The notes under the pieces were generated by a model, which worked only from the letters and a program-made list of their open reading frames with translations, was not told the origin of the DNA and made no database searches. From assembly GCA_964636675.1 (NCBI GenBank), contig CAZWUO010000024.1:1-27667 (forward strand): DNA of 27,667 bases, written 5' to 3'. The translations under genes and the position numbers were made by a program. Below are positions 1-8,297 of this stretch, one piece after another (position 1 is the stretch's first letter; every line of letters begins with the position of its first letter). The DNA is from JALUUH01 sp964636675 (GTDB lineage Bacteria; Pseudomonadota; Gammaproteobacteria; S012-40).

Positions 1-510
1 ATAGCGTACTTTAATGCGTGAGTTTGGCCCACTAAGGTGACGCCAAATAATCCTCGCAAGCACTATTTCTATGCTCACTATGAGGAGGAATATAATAGTG
101 GTTATTAACCAAGTGAACCAGGAAAAACTAAAAATATCATCCCCCGCCTCGAGAATTAAATCGATGACAAAACCACTAATATGAAACCGATATTGTGCAT
201 AAACAAAGGTATCAATGATTAAGATCAGTTGTGCGAGTATAAATAGCAATACAATGAGCGGAATCCATATTTTTTTATAGGGAAAGATAAATATGCAAAG
301 CCAAGCGGGTAATGTAATTAAGAGTGCCAAGGTCGTCATTTGGGTGAATAAGGTCGTTGGAACATAGATCCATTCAACGCCGCTTTCAAACGGCAGCATA
401 TACGTTAGGAAGCGCAAGGAGATGAGGAAGAGCAGAAAAATATTGATGAAGGTAAACCAACCTAGCCAACGATAGAGTTGTGCTCTGGGGAATACTTGCT
501 GATTAATCAT
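1..510 (-). CDS. yejM: YejM/PbgA-like inner-membrane protein, N-terminal part only
   Basis: A reading frame of 170 codons opens with ATG at 508-510 and runs off the window start without a stop. The translation has several hydrophobic segments, roughly residues 17-38, 51-75, 80-102 and 133-152, separated by short polar loops, so it is a polytopic membrane region. The pattern TFINIFLLFLISLRFL near the start and LIIDTFVYAQYRFHIS around residues 100-115 match the DUF3413 transmembrane part of E. coli YejM (FNILLSLVIGSRYL; LLIDSEVFTRFHLH). YejM/PbgA senses periplasmic-leaflet LPS and tunes LpxC turnover; its C-terminal sulfatase-like periplasmic domain would lie outside the window. The identification rests on remembered family patterns; the sulfatase domain cannot be confirmed here. 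It follows pal on the same strand after a 109-base gap that holds an inverted repeat. Confidence 0.8.
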   Translation of the reverse strand, partial: MINQQVFPRAQLYRWLGWFTFINIFLLFLISLRFLTYMLPFESGVEWIYVPTTLFTQMTTLALLITLPAWLCIFIFPYKKIWIPLIVLLFILAQLILIIDTFVYAQYRFHISGFVIDLILEAGDDIFSFSWFTWLITTIIFLLIVSIEIVLARIIWRHLSGPNSRIKVRY

Positions 511-530
511 GAACTAATCTTGCAGTGATG

Positions 531-579
531 AAATGACCTAACCGTTAGCTGCAATATACATCAAACTGTTAGGTCATTT
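531..579 (-). terminator. inverted repeat downstream of pal, possible terminator
   Basis: A perfect 12-bp inverted repeat (AAATGACCTAAC at 531-542, GTTAGGTCATTT at 568-579) with a 25-base loop lies between the pal stop and the yejM start, both on the minus strand. Read on the minus strand, the stem ends in ATTT and is followed by a mixed sequence, so the U-tract is weak. Termination or 3'-end protection of the pal transcript is an inference. Confidence 0.45.
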
Positions 580-619
580 GAATGGAGTGTTTACCGAGCT
601 TATTGCTTAGTCGGACGGC

Positions 620-1174
620 TTATTCATTGGTTGCATATACAAATACAGCGCGACGATTAGAACTCCATGCTTCTTCGGAATGACTATCAACTTGAGGCTT
701 TTCTTCGCCAAAACTAATACTATTTATTTGCGACCTTTGCACACCTTTAAACATCAACGCCCTTTTGACCACATTTGCGCGCTTTTCGCCAAGGGCAAGA
801 TTATATTCTCGCGTCCCACGTTCATCAGCATGCCCTTCCAAAGTGATTTGTTGCTCAGGGTTACTTAGCAGAAATTCAGCATGCGCATTAATGATGTCTT
901 GCGTCGTGTCTTTTAGTTGAGTCGAGTCGTATTCAAAATAAATAATGTGTTCATTAAGCAGTGATGTTGTGGCGTCTGTATTAACATCTGCATCCGTTGA
1001 CGCGTCGTCTGCATCGACTTGGTTAGAAACACTGCCTGCAACACCTTCTCCGCTGAGAGTTTCATTGGTGAGAGCCTCATCAGCAACACTATCATCTTTA
1101 GTGCCTGTAGAAGCACAACCGGATATTACCAATACTGAAGCAGCGCATAATATACTTAATTTCTTAATGTTCAT
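620..1174 (-). CDS. pal: peptidoglycan-associated lipoprotein Pal (OmpA-like C-terminus)
   Basis: This 184-residue protein starts with a lipoprotein signal: KK, then a hydrophobic stretch, then the lipobox ISGC with the acylated Cys at residue 20. An Asp/Thr/Ser-rich linker (about 22-75) leads to an OmpA-type peptidoglycan-binding domain. The diagnostic segments are HIIYFEYDSTQL, LEGHADERGTREYNLALGEKRA and SFGEEKP. The Asp and Arg in the ADERG...EKRA region are the residues that hold diaminopimelate in this family. Pal anchors the outer membrane to the cell wall as part of the Tol-Pal system. The start is supported by an AAAGGG purine tract upstream and by the signal peptide. Usually pal follows tolB; here no tol gene is near, and it stands alone between holB and yejM. 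A different OmpA-family lipoprotein is the main alternative. Confidence 0.88.
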   Translation of the reverse strand: MNIKKLSILCAASVLVISGCASTGTKDDSVADEALTNETLSGEGVAGSVSNQVDADDASTDADVNTDATTSLLNEHIIYFEYDSTQLKDTTQDIINAHAEFLLSNPEQQITLEGHADERGTREYNLALGEKRANVVKRALMFKGVQRSQINSISFGEEKPQVDSHSEEAWSSNRRAVFVYATNE

Positions 1175-1506
1175 TGAACTTTACCCTTTCCCTTTTCTTT
1201 GAGACTTTTGCGCAAACCTATTCACTCATTATTGCAACGTCAGGAACAAAAATTATTTTTATTGCGAAGGTTTCTTATAACATAATTATTAATAAATAAA
1301 AGCAAAATAGTCATTTAGATTTAATCTGTCGTCTATACCCATCAATTCAAGTTGTAAATTCAAAAAGAGAGAAAAATGAAAAGTATTTTTTCCTGATTAA
1401 TAATTCACCATTTTTAACCAGCGGCGATACGATATTCATACTAGTTTAGTCAGCTTTGGGTGGCCTCCTTTTTATAACCATAACTCCTGCAATATAAATA
1501 TTGTTA
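1175..1506. other. 332-base intergenic region upstream of pal
   Basis: AT-rich spacer between holB and pal, both on the minus strand. It should contain the pal promoter. The best minus-strand candidate I see is TTTACA (1353-1358) with TATAGA (1332-1337), but the 15-base spacing is poor, so I do not claim it. An 11-codon ORF preceded by GGAG just after holB is too short to support. I see no RNA gene or repeat here. Confidence 0.4.
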
Positions 1507-2502
1507 TCATTGTTTCGCGCCTTGGCGGGTCAAGATCACCCAATTAATCAGTATGTCCTCAAATAATAGTTCTTGATTCATATTACTGCGTAATAATTTA
1601 GCGCCATTTTCGATTTGTAATTGGAATTCTAAAAGTTTTTTTAGGGGAATATGATGACTAAGCTGTTGCAGTTCTGGTTGCAGATCTGGATTATTTAGAA
1701 ATTTACTTTCAGCGCTTACTTTCAGCTTTGCCATGTCTTTTATCCAAGCATTTAGCCAATAGATTGAATACTCTGCTCCAGATTTGAGCCAACAACCGCT
1801 GACAGTAACGGGGTCGTTTTTCTGCTGGCTTAGTTGTGTTAATTGATTAAATTGTTGTAAGCGACTATTGAGCATATTGTCCTGACTTAAGGCCAAGGCG
1901 GACAATGGGGCGCCCTGGGACAGCGCCAGCAATAGTCTACTATCCAGATCACTTGTAATCTTGGATGCTAACCATTTTTCTGCAACAGAATGTGTGGGTA
2001 ACGCTAAGGATACAACTTGACAGCGACTTCTAATAGTGGGCAATAACGTATTATGCCGACTGCTGACGAGGAGGATGAGTGACGATTGAGGAGGTTCTTC
2101 TAATGATTTTAGTAAGCTATTTGCGGCGTTGGTATTCATTTTTTCTGCATCATGAATCAGGACAATTTTACGCCTACCAATGTGTGGTGTTAAAGTAACA
2201 TAATGGGTAAGTTCTCTTATTTGGTCAACGCCAATGCTTGCACTTTTTCCGCTAGGCTCAATAAATTTTATATCTGGGTGTGTATCGCCGTTGATCAGCA
2301 AGCAGCTTTTACACTGACCACATGCGAAATCTTTTCCGCTCGAAACTTCACATAGGATGTTTTGCGCCATGGCACAACTGAAAGATTTTTTTCCAATGCC
2401 AGCCGGGCCGGTGAGAAGTAAAGCGTGAGGTAGCGTATTGTTTTTTATTCGGCTCGTAATTTCAGCCCATTTTGACGCCTGCCAAGGATAAATAGTTTGC
2501 AT
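1507..2502 (-). CDS. holB: DNA polymerase III delta' subunit
   Basis: The 331-residue protein is a clamp-loader AAA+ subunit. Visible motifs are the P-loop-like GPAGIGKKSF (about 33-42), a zinc-binding cysteine cluster (C-x8-C-x2-C-x2-C from about residue 52, containing CGQCKSC), EKMNTNAANSLLKSLEEPP (sensor/Walker B region) and the SRC motif in TIRSRCQ. Delta' is part of the complex that loads the beta sliding clamp onto primed DNA. Length matches the family (E. coli 334). Its ATG overlaps the tmk stop by one base (TGATG), so translation is probably coupled. It is the last gene of the minus-strand cluster; the pilZ/tatD genes often found next are absent. Confidence 0.95.
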   Translation of the reverse strand: MQTIYPWQASKWAEITSRIKNNTLPHALLLTGPAGIGKKSFSCAMAQNILCEVSSGKDFACGQCKSCLLINGDTHPDIKFIEPSGKSASIGVDQIRELTHYVTLTPHIGRRKIVLIHDAEKMNTNAANSLLKSLEEPPQSSLILLVSSRHNTLLPTIRSRCQVVSLALPTHSVAEKWLASKITSDLDSRLLLALSQGAPLSALALSQDNMLNSRLQQFNQLTQLSQQKNDPVTVSGCWLKSGAEYSIYWLNAWIKDMAKLKVSAESKFLNNPDLQPELQQLSHHIPLKKLLEFQLQIENGAKLLRSNMNQELLFEDILINWVILTRQGAKQ

Positions 2503-3119
2503 CAGAATAAACCTTGCATTGCGAGTGCGATTTCTTTTTGCACGCTATCTAATGGTAACGAAGCATTAATTATTTTAAAACGTGTGGCGTGTTGTTGTGC
2601 GAGTGACAAATAAGTATTTCTAACTAAATCAAAAAATTCAATGCTTTCTTTTTCAAACCTATCGGCCTCACCCCTTTGTTTAGCACGTGATAGCCCGGTG
2701 GCTACATCAAGATCTAATAATAAGGTCATATCCGGTTGTAAATTTCCATGAACCCATTGCTCGAGTATTTTAATCCTTGCTATGTCAAGGCCGCGCCCGC
2801 CCCCTTGGTAGGCATAAGTGGCATCGGTGAATCGGTCACAGATAACCCATACTCCATTATTTAACTGAGGAACTATTTTTTCTTCCAAGTGTTGCGTTCT
2901 TGCGGCGAACATTAATAATAACTCGGTGTTTGGATGTAGCTCGGTCATTGTTGGGTCAATTAACAAGTCTCTTATTTTTTCACCGATGACGGTGCCACCT
3001 GGCTCTCTGGTAATGATGACTTGAATACCTTGTTGTTCAATTAAGTTTTTGATAAACGCAAGATTACTTGATTTTCCTGCGCCCTCGCCGCCTTCTACAG
3101 TGATAAATTTTCCGGTCAT
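2502..3119 (-). CDS. tmk: thymidylate kinase
   Basis: This 205-residue protein phosphorylates dTMP to dTDP in DNA precursor synthesis. The P-loop GGEGAGKSS is at residues 9-17. The dTMP-binding region includes TREPGGT and RDLLID, followed by the DRF motif with DATYAYQGGGRG and a LID-like RAKQRGEADRFE. The arrangement fits the bacterial class in which the LID carries the catalytic Arg. Its start overlaps the mltG stop by four bases (ATGA). The order mltG-tmk-holB is the classical gammaproteobacterial one. Confidence 0.97.
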   Translation of the reverse strand: MTGKFITVEGGEGAGKSSNLAFIKNLIEQQGIQVIITREPGGTVIGEKIRDLLIDPTMTELHPNTELLLMFAARTQHLEEKIVPQLNNGVWVICDRFTDATYAYQGGGRGLDIARIKILEQWVHGNLQPDMTLLLDLDVATGLSRAKQRGEADRFEKESIEFFDLVRNTYLSLAQQHATRFKIINASLPLDSVQKEIALAMQGLF

Positions 3120-4162
3120 TTTACTTCCGCTGGACTGGTTCTATAGTTCTTTTTTCGATGAGTTATTTGGTATTTTCTGACTGCTTTATTATGCTCTTTA
3201 ACCGTTGTAGAAAACTGATGACTACCATCTCCTTTGGCTACAAAATAAAGCGTATCACCATCATCCGGATGCAAGGCTGCGCGAATGGCTTCTATTCCTG
3301 GCATGGCGATCGGCGTTGGTGGTAAACCATGTCTTCTATAAGTATTGTAGGGGGTATCTTTTTTTAAGTCTTTTTTACGAATATTCCCGGTATATTGATC
3401 TCCCATACCGTAAATAACTGTTGGATCTGTTTGCAATCTCATTTTCTGATTCAAGCGCCGCACGAATACGCCGGCTATTGCATTGCGTTCACTGACATCA
3501 CCGGTTTCCTTTTCGACAATGGAGGCCATTATGAGGGCTTCATAAGCCGTTTTATAGGGTAGCTTAGGCGCTTTATTGTTCCATTCTGAGGCTAATGCTT
3601 TCTCCATAGCGACATAAGCTCTTTTTAGAAAGTCTAGATCAGAGTTGCCTAAGTGATAAAAATAAGTGTCTGGTAAAAAGCGTCCTTCAGGGTGTAGACC
3701 TGGATAACCGAGTTTGCGCATAATAGATGACGTATCCAAGCCTTTGAGTTCTTGTTGCAATTTTTCAGCATTTTTTAATGCAATAAGAAGCTGGTTAAAA
3801 GTCCAGCCTTCGATGATGGTGAAACTATATTGTTTTACCTGGCCTTTAACAAAGAGTGTAAGTACCTCTATAGGTTGCATACCAGGATGTAAAGTGTATT
3901 CACCTTTATGTACTTCATTTCCTTGATCTGATAAACGTGCCATCAACGCAAAATAATCTGCATCACTCACTATACCCTGGTAAGATAATTCGTTTGCAAT
4001 TTTATTTAATCCCCATCCTGATTTGATGACAAAATCCAGCGGTTTGTTATCCACGTCGATGGGAGTGGAAATGAATTGTTGATAAGCCAAGATAAACCAA
4101 GCTCCCGTCAAACTCGTTATGAGAATAAGTAGGCCAGCGAGTTTAACGGGTAATGCACGCAT
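3116..4162 (-). CDS. mltG: endolytic murein transglycosylase MltG (YceG)
   Basis: This 348-residue inner-membrane enzyme cleaves nascent glycan strands and is thought to set their length. An N-terminal transmembrane helix spans about residues 8-27. A LysM-like region follows (DFVIKSGWGLNKIANELSYQGIV), then the YceG catalytic domain with the conserved Glu at residue 217 in ASIVEKET and the motif LQTDPTVIYG. The final part HPDDGDTLYFVAKGDGSHQFS is typical of the family. The start codon directly abuts the pabC stop, and the stop overlaps tmk. The length is close to E. coli MltG (340). Confidence 0.96.
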   Translation of the reverse strand: MRALPVKLAGLLILITSLTGAWFILAYQQFISTPIDVDNKPLDFVIKSGWGLNKIANELSYQGIVSDADYFALMARLSDQGNEVHKGEYTLHPGMQPIEVLTLFVKGQVKQYSFTIIEGWTFNQLLIALKNAEKLQQELKGLDTSSIMRKLGYPGLHPEGRFLPDTYFYHLGNSDLDFLKRAYVAMEKALASEWNNKAPKLPYKTAYEALIMASIVEKETGDVSERNAIAGVFVRRLNQKMRLQTDPTVIYGMGDQYTGNIRKKDLKKDTPYNTYRRHGLPPTPIAMPGIEAIRAALHPDDGDTLYFVAKGDGSHQFSTTVKEHNKAVRKYQITHRKKNYRTSPAEVK

Positions 4163-4984
4163 TTAATTGAATACCTTACTATAGATGTAATTTTGGATTT
4201 TCTCTGTAAGAGCCGAAGGTTTTCGCGTAAATGAATAATTTTGAATTTTTTTCACGGGCCATAAACCGATAATACTATTTGATAGCAGAATTTCGTCGGC
4301 ATCCAACAAGGTCGCTAATTCTATATGGCTATATCGTACCGATTGTTCTATTTGTTCAAAAAATTTAATAACCTGTTGGCGCATGATACCTGCTATACCA
4401 CAATTTGTGAGTGGCGGAGTGAAAATCTTATTATTTTTAATGATAAAAAAATTTGTCATTGTTCCTTCTACCACATAATTATCTTGATCCAGCATGAGAC
4501 CTTCGAAAATAGCATCATCAACCCACTCAGATCTTGCAATAACGTTTTCTAGGCGATTTAAATGTTTTATTCCAGCCAGTATTTTGTTGCTCGATAAGCG
4601 CATTTCACATATATGAACAGTGACACCCATTTGACGTTGTTTTATAGGATAATTCGGCCAGCCATCGCTGATGATGATGCGAGTTGGGTTTGCACGCGCA
4701 GGCAATTTGTATCCACGTTCACCTATTCCTCGGGTAATAAGCAACTTCAAGACCATATTTTCTTGATCTTTAGCTGCATATTCTAATTCTTGTTGCAGTA
4801 AGTTTTTATCCGGCAGGTTTATGTTTAATATTTCCGCTCCCTGGGCTAAACGTTGCCAGTGGTTTTCCCATAATAGGAGTTTATTTTTTTGATACGCGAT
4901 TGTTTCAAATAAACCATCGCCATAGTGCAGACCTCGATCCATCACATGAATTTGCGCAGACTGTTTTCCATTTACCAGTATCAT
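4163..4984 (-). CDS. pabC: aminodeoxychorismate lyase
   Basis: The 273-residue protein belongs to the fold-type IV PLP enzymes. It converts 4-amino-4-deoxychorismate to p-aminobenzoate and pyruvate in folate synthesis. Motifs are RGLHYGDGLFET near the N-terminus, the PLP-lysine segment GIKHLNRLENVIARSEW, EGTMTNFFI and the late phosphate-binding GIMRQQV. Its ATG overlaps the pabB stop by four bases, linking it to the enzyme that makes its substrate. A branched-chain or D-amino-acid aminotransferase shares the fold, but the operon position and the LNRLENV segment favour PabC. Confidence 0.95.
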   Translation of the reverse strand: MILVNGKQSAQIHVMDRGLHYGDGLFETIAYQKNKLLLWENHWQRLAQGAEILNINLPDKNLLQQELEYAAKDQENMVLKLLITRGIGERGYKLPARANPTRIIISDGWPNYPIKQRQMGVTVHICEMRLSSNKILAGIKHLNRLENVIARSEWVDDAIFEGLMLDQDNYVVEGTMTNFFIIKNNKIFTPPLTNCGIAGIMRQQVIKFFEQIEQSVRYSHIELATLLDADEILLSNSIIGLWPVKKIQNYSFTRKPSALTEKIQNYIYSKVFN

Positions 4985-6348
4985 TTGAAGGCTTGCAGCA
5001 ACCCCTTGGCTTTGGCACGTGTTTCGTCAATTTCATTCTCTGCGATAGAATCTTTTACGATGCCACCACCAGCTCGCATGGTAATATTGTTTTTATGTTT
5101 TATGAGCGTACGGATTAATATATTAAAATCCATATCACCGTTGCGATTAATAAACCCCATTGACCCGGTATAGGCTTGGCGCATTTGCTGTTCTAGCTCA
5201 GCAATGATTTCCATGCAACGAACCTTGGGACAACCCGTTATCGTTCCACCGGGAAATACTGCAGCAAGTATGTCTCCCGGTAATATCTCAGGCCTGATTT
5301 TCCCGGTGATATTCGACACGATATGGTGTACCTGGCTATAAGACTCAGAGGTCATAAATTCATCAACTACGATGCTGCCAGGTTGGCAAATACGGCCAAG
5401 ATCATTGCGCCCCAGGTCAATGAGCATAACATGCTCTGCGCGCTCCTTGGGATGTTGCAAGAGTTCTTTTTTTAACTCAAGATCCATTTCATTTTGAATG
5501 TCTCCAGTATCATTTCTTCCGCGAGGTCGGGTACCCGCGATAGGCCGAATATCCGCTCTGTGGTTTTTTACTTTGATGAGGCGTTCGGGTGAGGAGCTAA
5601 TCACATAGCGATCTTCCCAATGCATGCTACCTGCGAAGGGTGCTGGGTTAGACTCTCTGAGCAAAGCGTAAATTTCTGCAGCGCTAAGATTTACTGCCAA
5701 TTTAATCTGCCACAAACGCGATAAATTAACCTGAAACACATCGCCCTCTATAATATAGTCGATGACTTTATCGATACTGTGTTGGTATATAGCGGAATCT
5801 TCTTCAATGATCTCACAACAAACATGAGATGTTGTCGTAAAGGCTTTATTGTCGATTCCACTGTAATAGCGTTCGAGTTGAGGCAGGTATTTTGCGTAGG
5901 CTGATTCACAGACGAGTGTCGTAGTTTGTGCGACATGATCGGTGATTATTGCTGCAGGAATCCGCGTAGCAAACGCAATGGGCAAGCTCTGTTCTTTGAA
6001 CGGTAGTTGTAAACGTAGTTCAATTTGTTGCGCGAGTTCATACCCTAAATAGACAAACCATCCCCCATGAAATGGAAGCTCAGTAGTGATTGAATCGATT
6101 TTTTCCTGGTTAAACCAATGATTGAATTCCTTTAAAAAATGCTGACTGGCCATGTCCCACGGAGCATGGAGCTGGTCTAAAGTGTTCAATGTTAAACATT
6201 GCTGAGGAAAGGCGAATAAAATATCGAAACGCGCATTTTGCGTGCCTTTGGCGACACTCTGTAATAAAAAAGGAAACACCTGCGTATAGTTGGCGTGTAA
6301 ATGCAGGAGATCTTTATGGCTAGAAAGTGTCTTGTGGACTAATGACAT
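4981..6348 (-). CDS. pabB: aminodeoxychorismate synthase component I (TrpE/PabB family)
   Basis: The 455-residue protein has the chorismate-binding fold. Visible motifs are FQVNLSRLW, RPIAGTRPRG (PIAGT at 269-273), ERAEHVMLIDLGRNDLGR, PGGTITGCPKVR and the C-terminal RAGGGIVKDSIAENE. With a PabA glutaminase it would aminate chorismate to aminodeoxychorismate. The assignment as PabB rather than anthranilate synthase rests on the four-base overlap with pabC and on the N-terminal LLQS where TrpE proteins usually have LLES. Unusual for the E. coli comparison: E. coli PabB carries a Lys in the PIKGT motif, whereas this protein has Ala271 as in TrpE. No pabA is in the window. In E. coli the fabF-pabC neighbourhood lacks pabB. 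Confidence 0.88.
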   Translation of the reverse strand: MSLVHKTLSSHKDLLHLHANYTQVFPFLLQSVAKGTQNARFDILFAFPQQCLTLNTLDQLHAPWDMASQHFLKEFNHWFNQEKIDSITTELPFHGGWFVYLGYELAQQIELRLQLPFKEQSLPIAFATRIPAAIITDHVAQTTTLVCESAYAKYLPQLERYYSGIDNKAFTTTSHVCCEIIEEDSAIYQHSIDKVIDYIIEGDVFQVNLSRLWQIKLAVNLSAAEIYALLRESNPAPFAGSMHWEDRYVISSSPERLIKVKNHRADIRPIAGTRPRGRNDTGDIQNEMDLELKKELLQHPKERAEHVMLIDLGRNDLGRICQPGSIVVDEFMTSESYSQVHHIVSNITGKIRPEILPGDILAAVFPGGTITGCPKVRCMEIIAELEQQMRQAYTGSMGFINRNGDMDFNILIRTLIKHKNNITMRAGGGIVKDSIAENEIDETRAKAKGLLQAFK

Positions 6349-6424
6349 ATTTATTAATCACAAAGTCGCTGGCAGCAGATTTCGCCAATTCAGTATGCTC
6401 CGAACCGGCGAATTCTATCTGGAT

Positions 6425-7657
6425 TTAAATCTTGCCGAATAAAAGAGTGCCGTTAGTTCCACCAAATCCAAACGAATTAGACAGGGCTTTGTCAATTTTC
6501 ATGTTGCGTGCTTCATTGGGCACAAAATCAAGATCACACTCCGGATCTTGATTGAATAGGTTAATGGTCGGTGGAGCGACTTGGTCTTGTATTGCAAGCA
6601 CGGTAAAAACGGCTTCGATACCTCCTGCTGCACCGAGCATATGTCCTGTCATTGATTTGGTAGAGCTTACCGCAAATTTATTCGCGTGATCTCCAAAAAC
6701 ACCTTTCAGGGCTTGCGTTTCCGCCAAATCACCCGCAGGTGTTGAGGTTCCATGCGCATTAACGTAATCGACCAGATTGGGGTTTGTTTGGGCATCATTC
6801 AACGCATTTCGCATACAACGTTGTGCGCCCTCGCCATTGGGTGAGGGTGATGTCATATGGAATGCATCGCCACTCATTCCATAACCTAATACTTCGGCAT
6901 AAATATTGGCGCCTCGCTGTTTAGCATGTTCATATTCCTCGACGACAATGACGCCAGCGCCATCGCTGAGTACAAACCCATCTCTCTCTTTATCCCAGGG
7001 TCGGCTCGCGGTACTTGGATCATCATTGCGCGAAGAGAGCGCTCTTGCCGCAGCAAATCCACCAAGACTGGTAATGGTGGTTGCCATTTCAGCACCACCT
7101 GCGATCATAACATCTGCATCGCCATGTTGAATCAGCCTAACAGCATCTCCAATATTATGTGTACCGGTTGTGCAAGCCGTTACGATAGCGAAATTAGGCC
7201 CTTTAAATCCATATTTGATCGACAGATTACCGGAAATCATGTTTATGATGCAGCTGGGTACAAAAAAAGGGGATATTTTTCTGGGCCCGCCTTTTAGGTA
7301 AGCTTCATACCCTTTTTCTATCCCACCAACACCACCAATTCCTGCACCAATGGCGACCCCGATTCTATCCGCGTTGTCGTCGGTGACTTCTAAGCCACTG
7401 TCTTCAAACGCTTGAATCCCCGCTGCCATGCCATAGTGCTGAAATATGTCCATTTTTCGTGCGTCTTTTTTTGGAATATAGTCAGTGATATCAAAACTTC
7501 TAATCGACCCTCCAAACCGCGTACTAAACGCAGAGACATCAAAATGTTCAATGTTTGCAATGCCTCCTTTACCCGCAAGAATATTGTCCCATGCTTCTTT
7601 AACGGTATTTCCTACGGGGGAGATGGCACCAAGCCCGGTAATGACGACACGTTTCAT
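6425..7657 (-). CDS. fabF: 3-oxoacyl-[ACP] synthase II
   Basis: The 410-residue condensing enzyme elongates acyl-ACP with malonyl-ACP in type II fatty acid synthesis. The catalytic triad is visible: Cys162 in VTACTTGTHNIG, the first His in NAHGTSTPAGD and the second His in KSMTGHMLGAAG. The C-terminal SFGFGGTNG glycine loop is intact. The ATG start is preceded by AGGAAGG about 10 bases upstream. It is separated from acpP by a strong hairpin terminator and about 200 further bases, so it probably has its own promoter feeding the pabB-holB genes. Confidence 0.97.
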   Translation of the reverse strand: MKRVVITGLGAISPVGNTVKEAWDNILAGKGGIANIEHFDVSAFSTRFGGSIRSFDITDYIPKKDARKMDIFQHYGMAAGIQAFEDSGLEVTDDNADRIGVAIGAGIGGVGGIEKGYEAYLKGGPRKISPFFVPSCIINMISGNLSIKYGFKGPNFAIVTACTTGTHNIGDAVRLIQHGDADVMIAGGAEMATTITSLGGFAAARALSSRNDDPSTASRPWDKERDGFVLSDGAGVIVVEEYEHAKQRGANIYAEVLGYGMSGDAFHMTSPSPNGEGAQRCMRNALNDAQTNPNLVDYVNAHGTSTPAGDLAETQALKGVFGDHANKFAVSSTKSMTGHMLGAAGGIEAVFTVLAIQDQVAPPTINLFNQDPECDLDFVPNEARNMKIDKALSNSFGFGGTNGTLLFGKI

Positions 7658-7864
7658 AAGTTTAAAACCTTCCTAACATTTTCTTGATTTATTACCTAAG
7701 CATACTGTATCGGAATCTTGATTTAGAAATACGCAAACCAAAAAAGCATATACTTACCTAGACTTACCAAAAATTCTTCAATTCGAATCTTAGTGTTAGT
7801 TTACGGTAACAACATTCTGGTATTTGATGCAGCTAAACGACTTAATGTAAATCTTTCATACGTA

Positions 7865-7898
7865 AAAAGGCCGTTACCTAATGAGGCAACGGCCTTTT
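7865..7898 (-). terminator. hairpin terminator after acpP
   Basis: A perfect 11-bp stem (AAAAGGCCGTT at 7865-7875, AACGGCCTTTT at 7888-7898), extended by three inner pairs after one mismatch, with a four-base loop. It has flanking A and T runs on both sides, giving a U-tract in either direction. It lies 19 bases past the acpP stop and fits an intrinsic terminator that isolates the abundant acpP transcript. Confidence 0.9.
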
Positions 7899-7917
7899 AA
7901 AGTATCAATTTACGCGT

Positions 7918-8151
7918 TTATTTACTGGAGTTAACGTAATCAACGGCTTGTTGAACCGTTGTGATTTTTTCTGCTTCTTCATCCGGAATTTCGCATTCGA
8001 ATTCTTCTTCTAAAGCCATTACAAGCTCAACTGTATCTAAGGAATCAGCACCTAAGTCATCAACAAAAGAGGCTTCGTTGCTAACTTCTTCTTCCTTTAC
8101 TCCCAGTTGCTCAACGACGATCTTCTTGACTCGTTCTTCGACGTTGCTCAT
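7918..8151 (-). CDS. acpP: acyl carrier protein
   Basis: The 77-residue acidic protein carries the phosphopantetheine site in LGADSLDTVELVMALEEEF, with the modified Ser at residue 37. It shuttles acyl intermediates between the Fab enzymes encoded around it. The length and the sequence from EERVKKIVVEQLGV to TVQQAVDYV are typical of AcpP. The start has a good AAGGAG-type ribosome site, as expected for a highly expressed gene. A terminator follows directly. Confidence 0.98.
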   Translation of the reverse strand: MSNVEERVKKIVVEQLGVKEEEVSNEASFVDDLGADSLDTVELVMALEEEFECEIPDEEAEKITTVQQAVDYVNSSK

Positions 8152-8297
8152 GATCTCAAACTCCTTCGATTATTCTTTCGATTGCCAAAACTTGGCGTAT
8201 TGTATTGTAAACTTATCCGTTGTACCAGAAATATTTCAGTCGTTCATTTGCCATCTGTTATTCTTGTTCAATGCATTAAACCGGTTCAAAATATTCG

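Noticed and set aside
1441..1490. An 11-codon frame with GGAG just downstream of holB
   Set aside because: Too short, and it has no similarity to the pilZ or tatD genes sometimes found there.
6378..6415. Nine-bp stem with one mismatch in the pabB-fabF gap
   Set aside because: The loop is 20 bases and no T-run follows on the minus strand, so a terminator is not supported.
6926..7297. 123-codon plus-strand frame opposite fabF
   Set aside because: It is antisense to an intact fabF with all catalytic residues, has no recognisable motif and no ribosome site.
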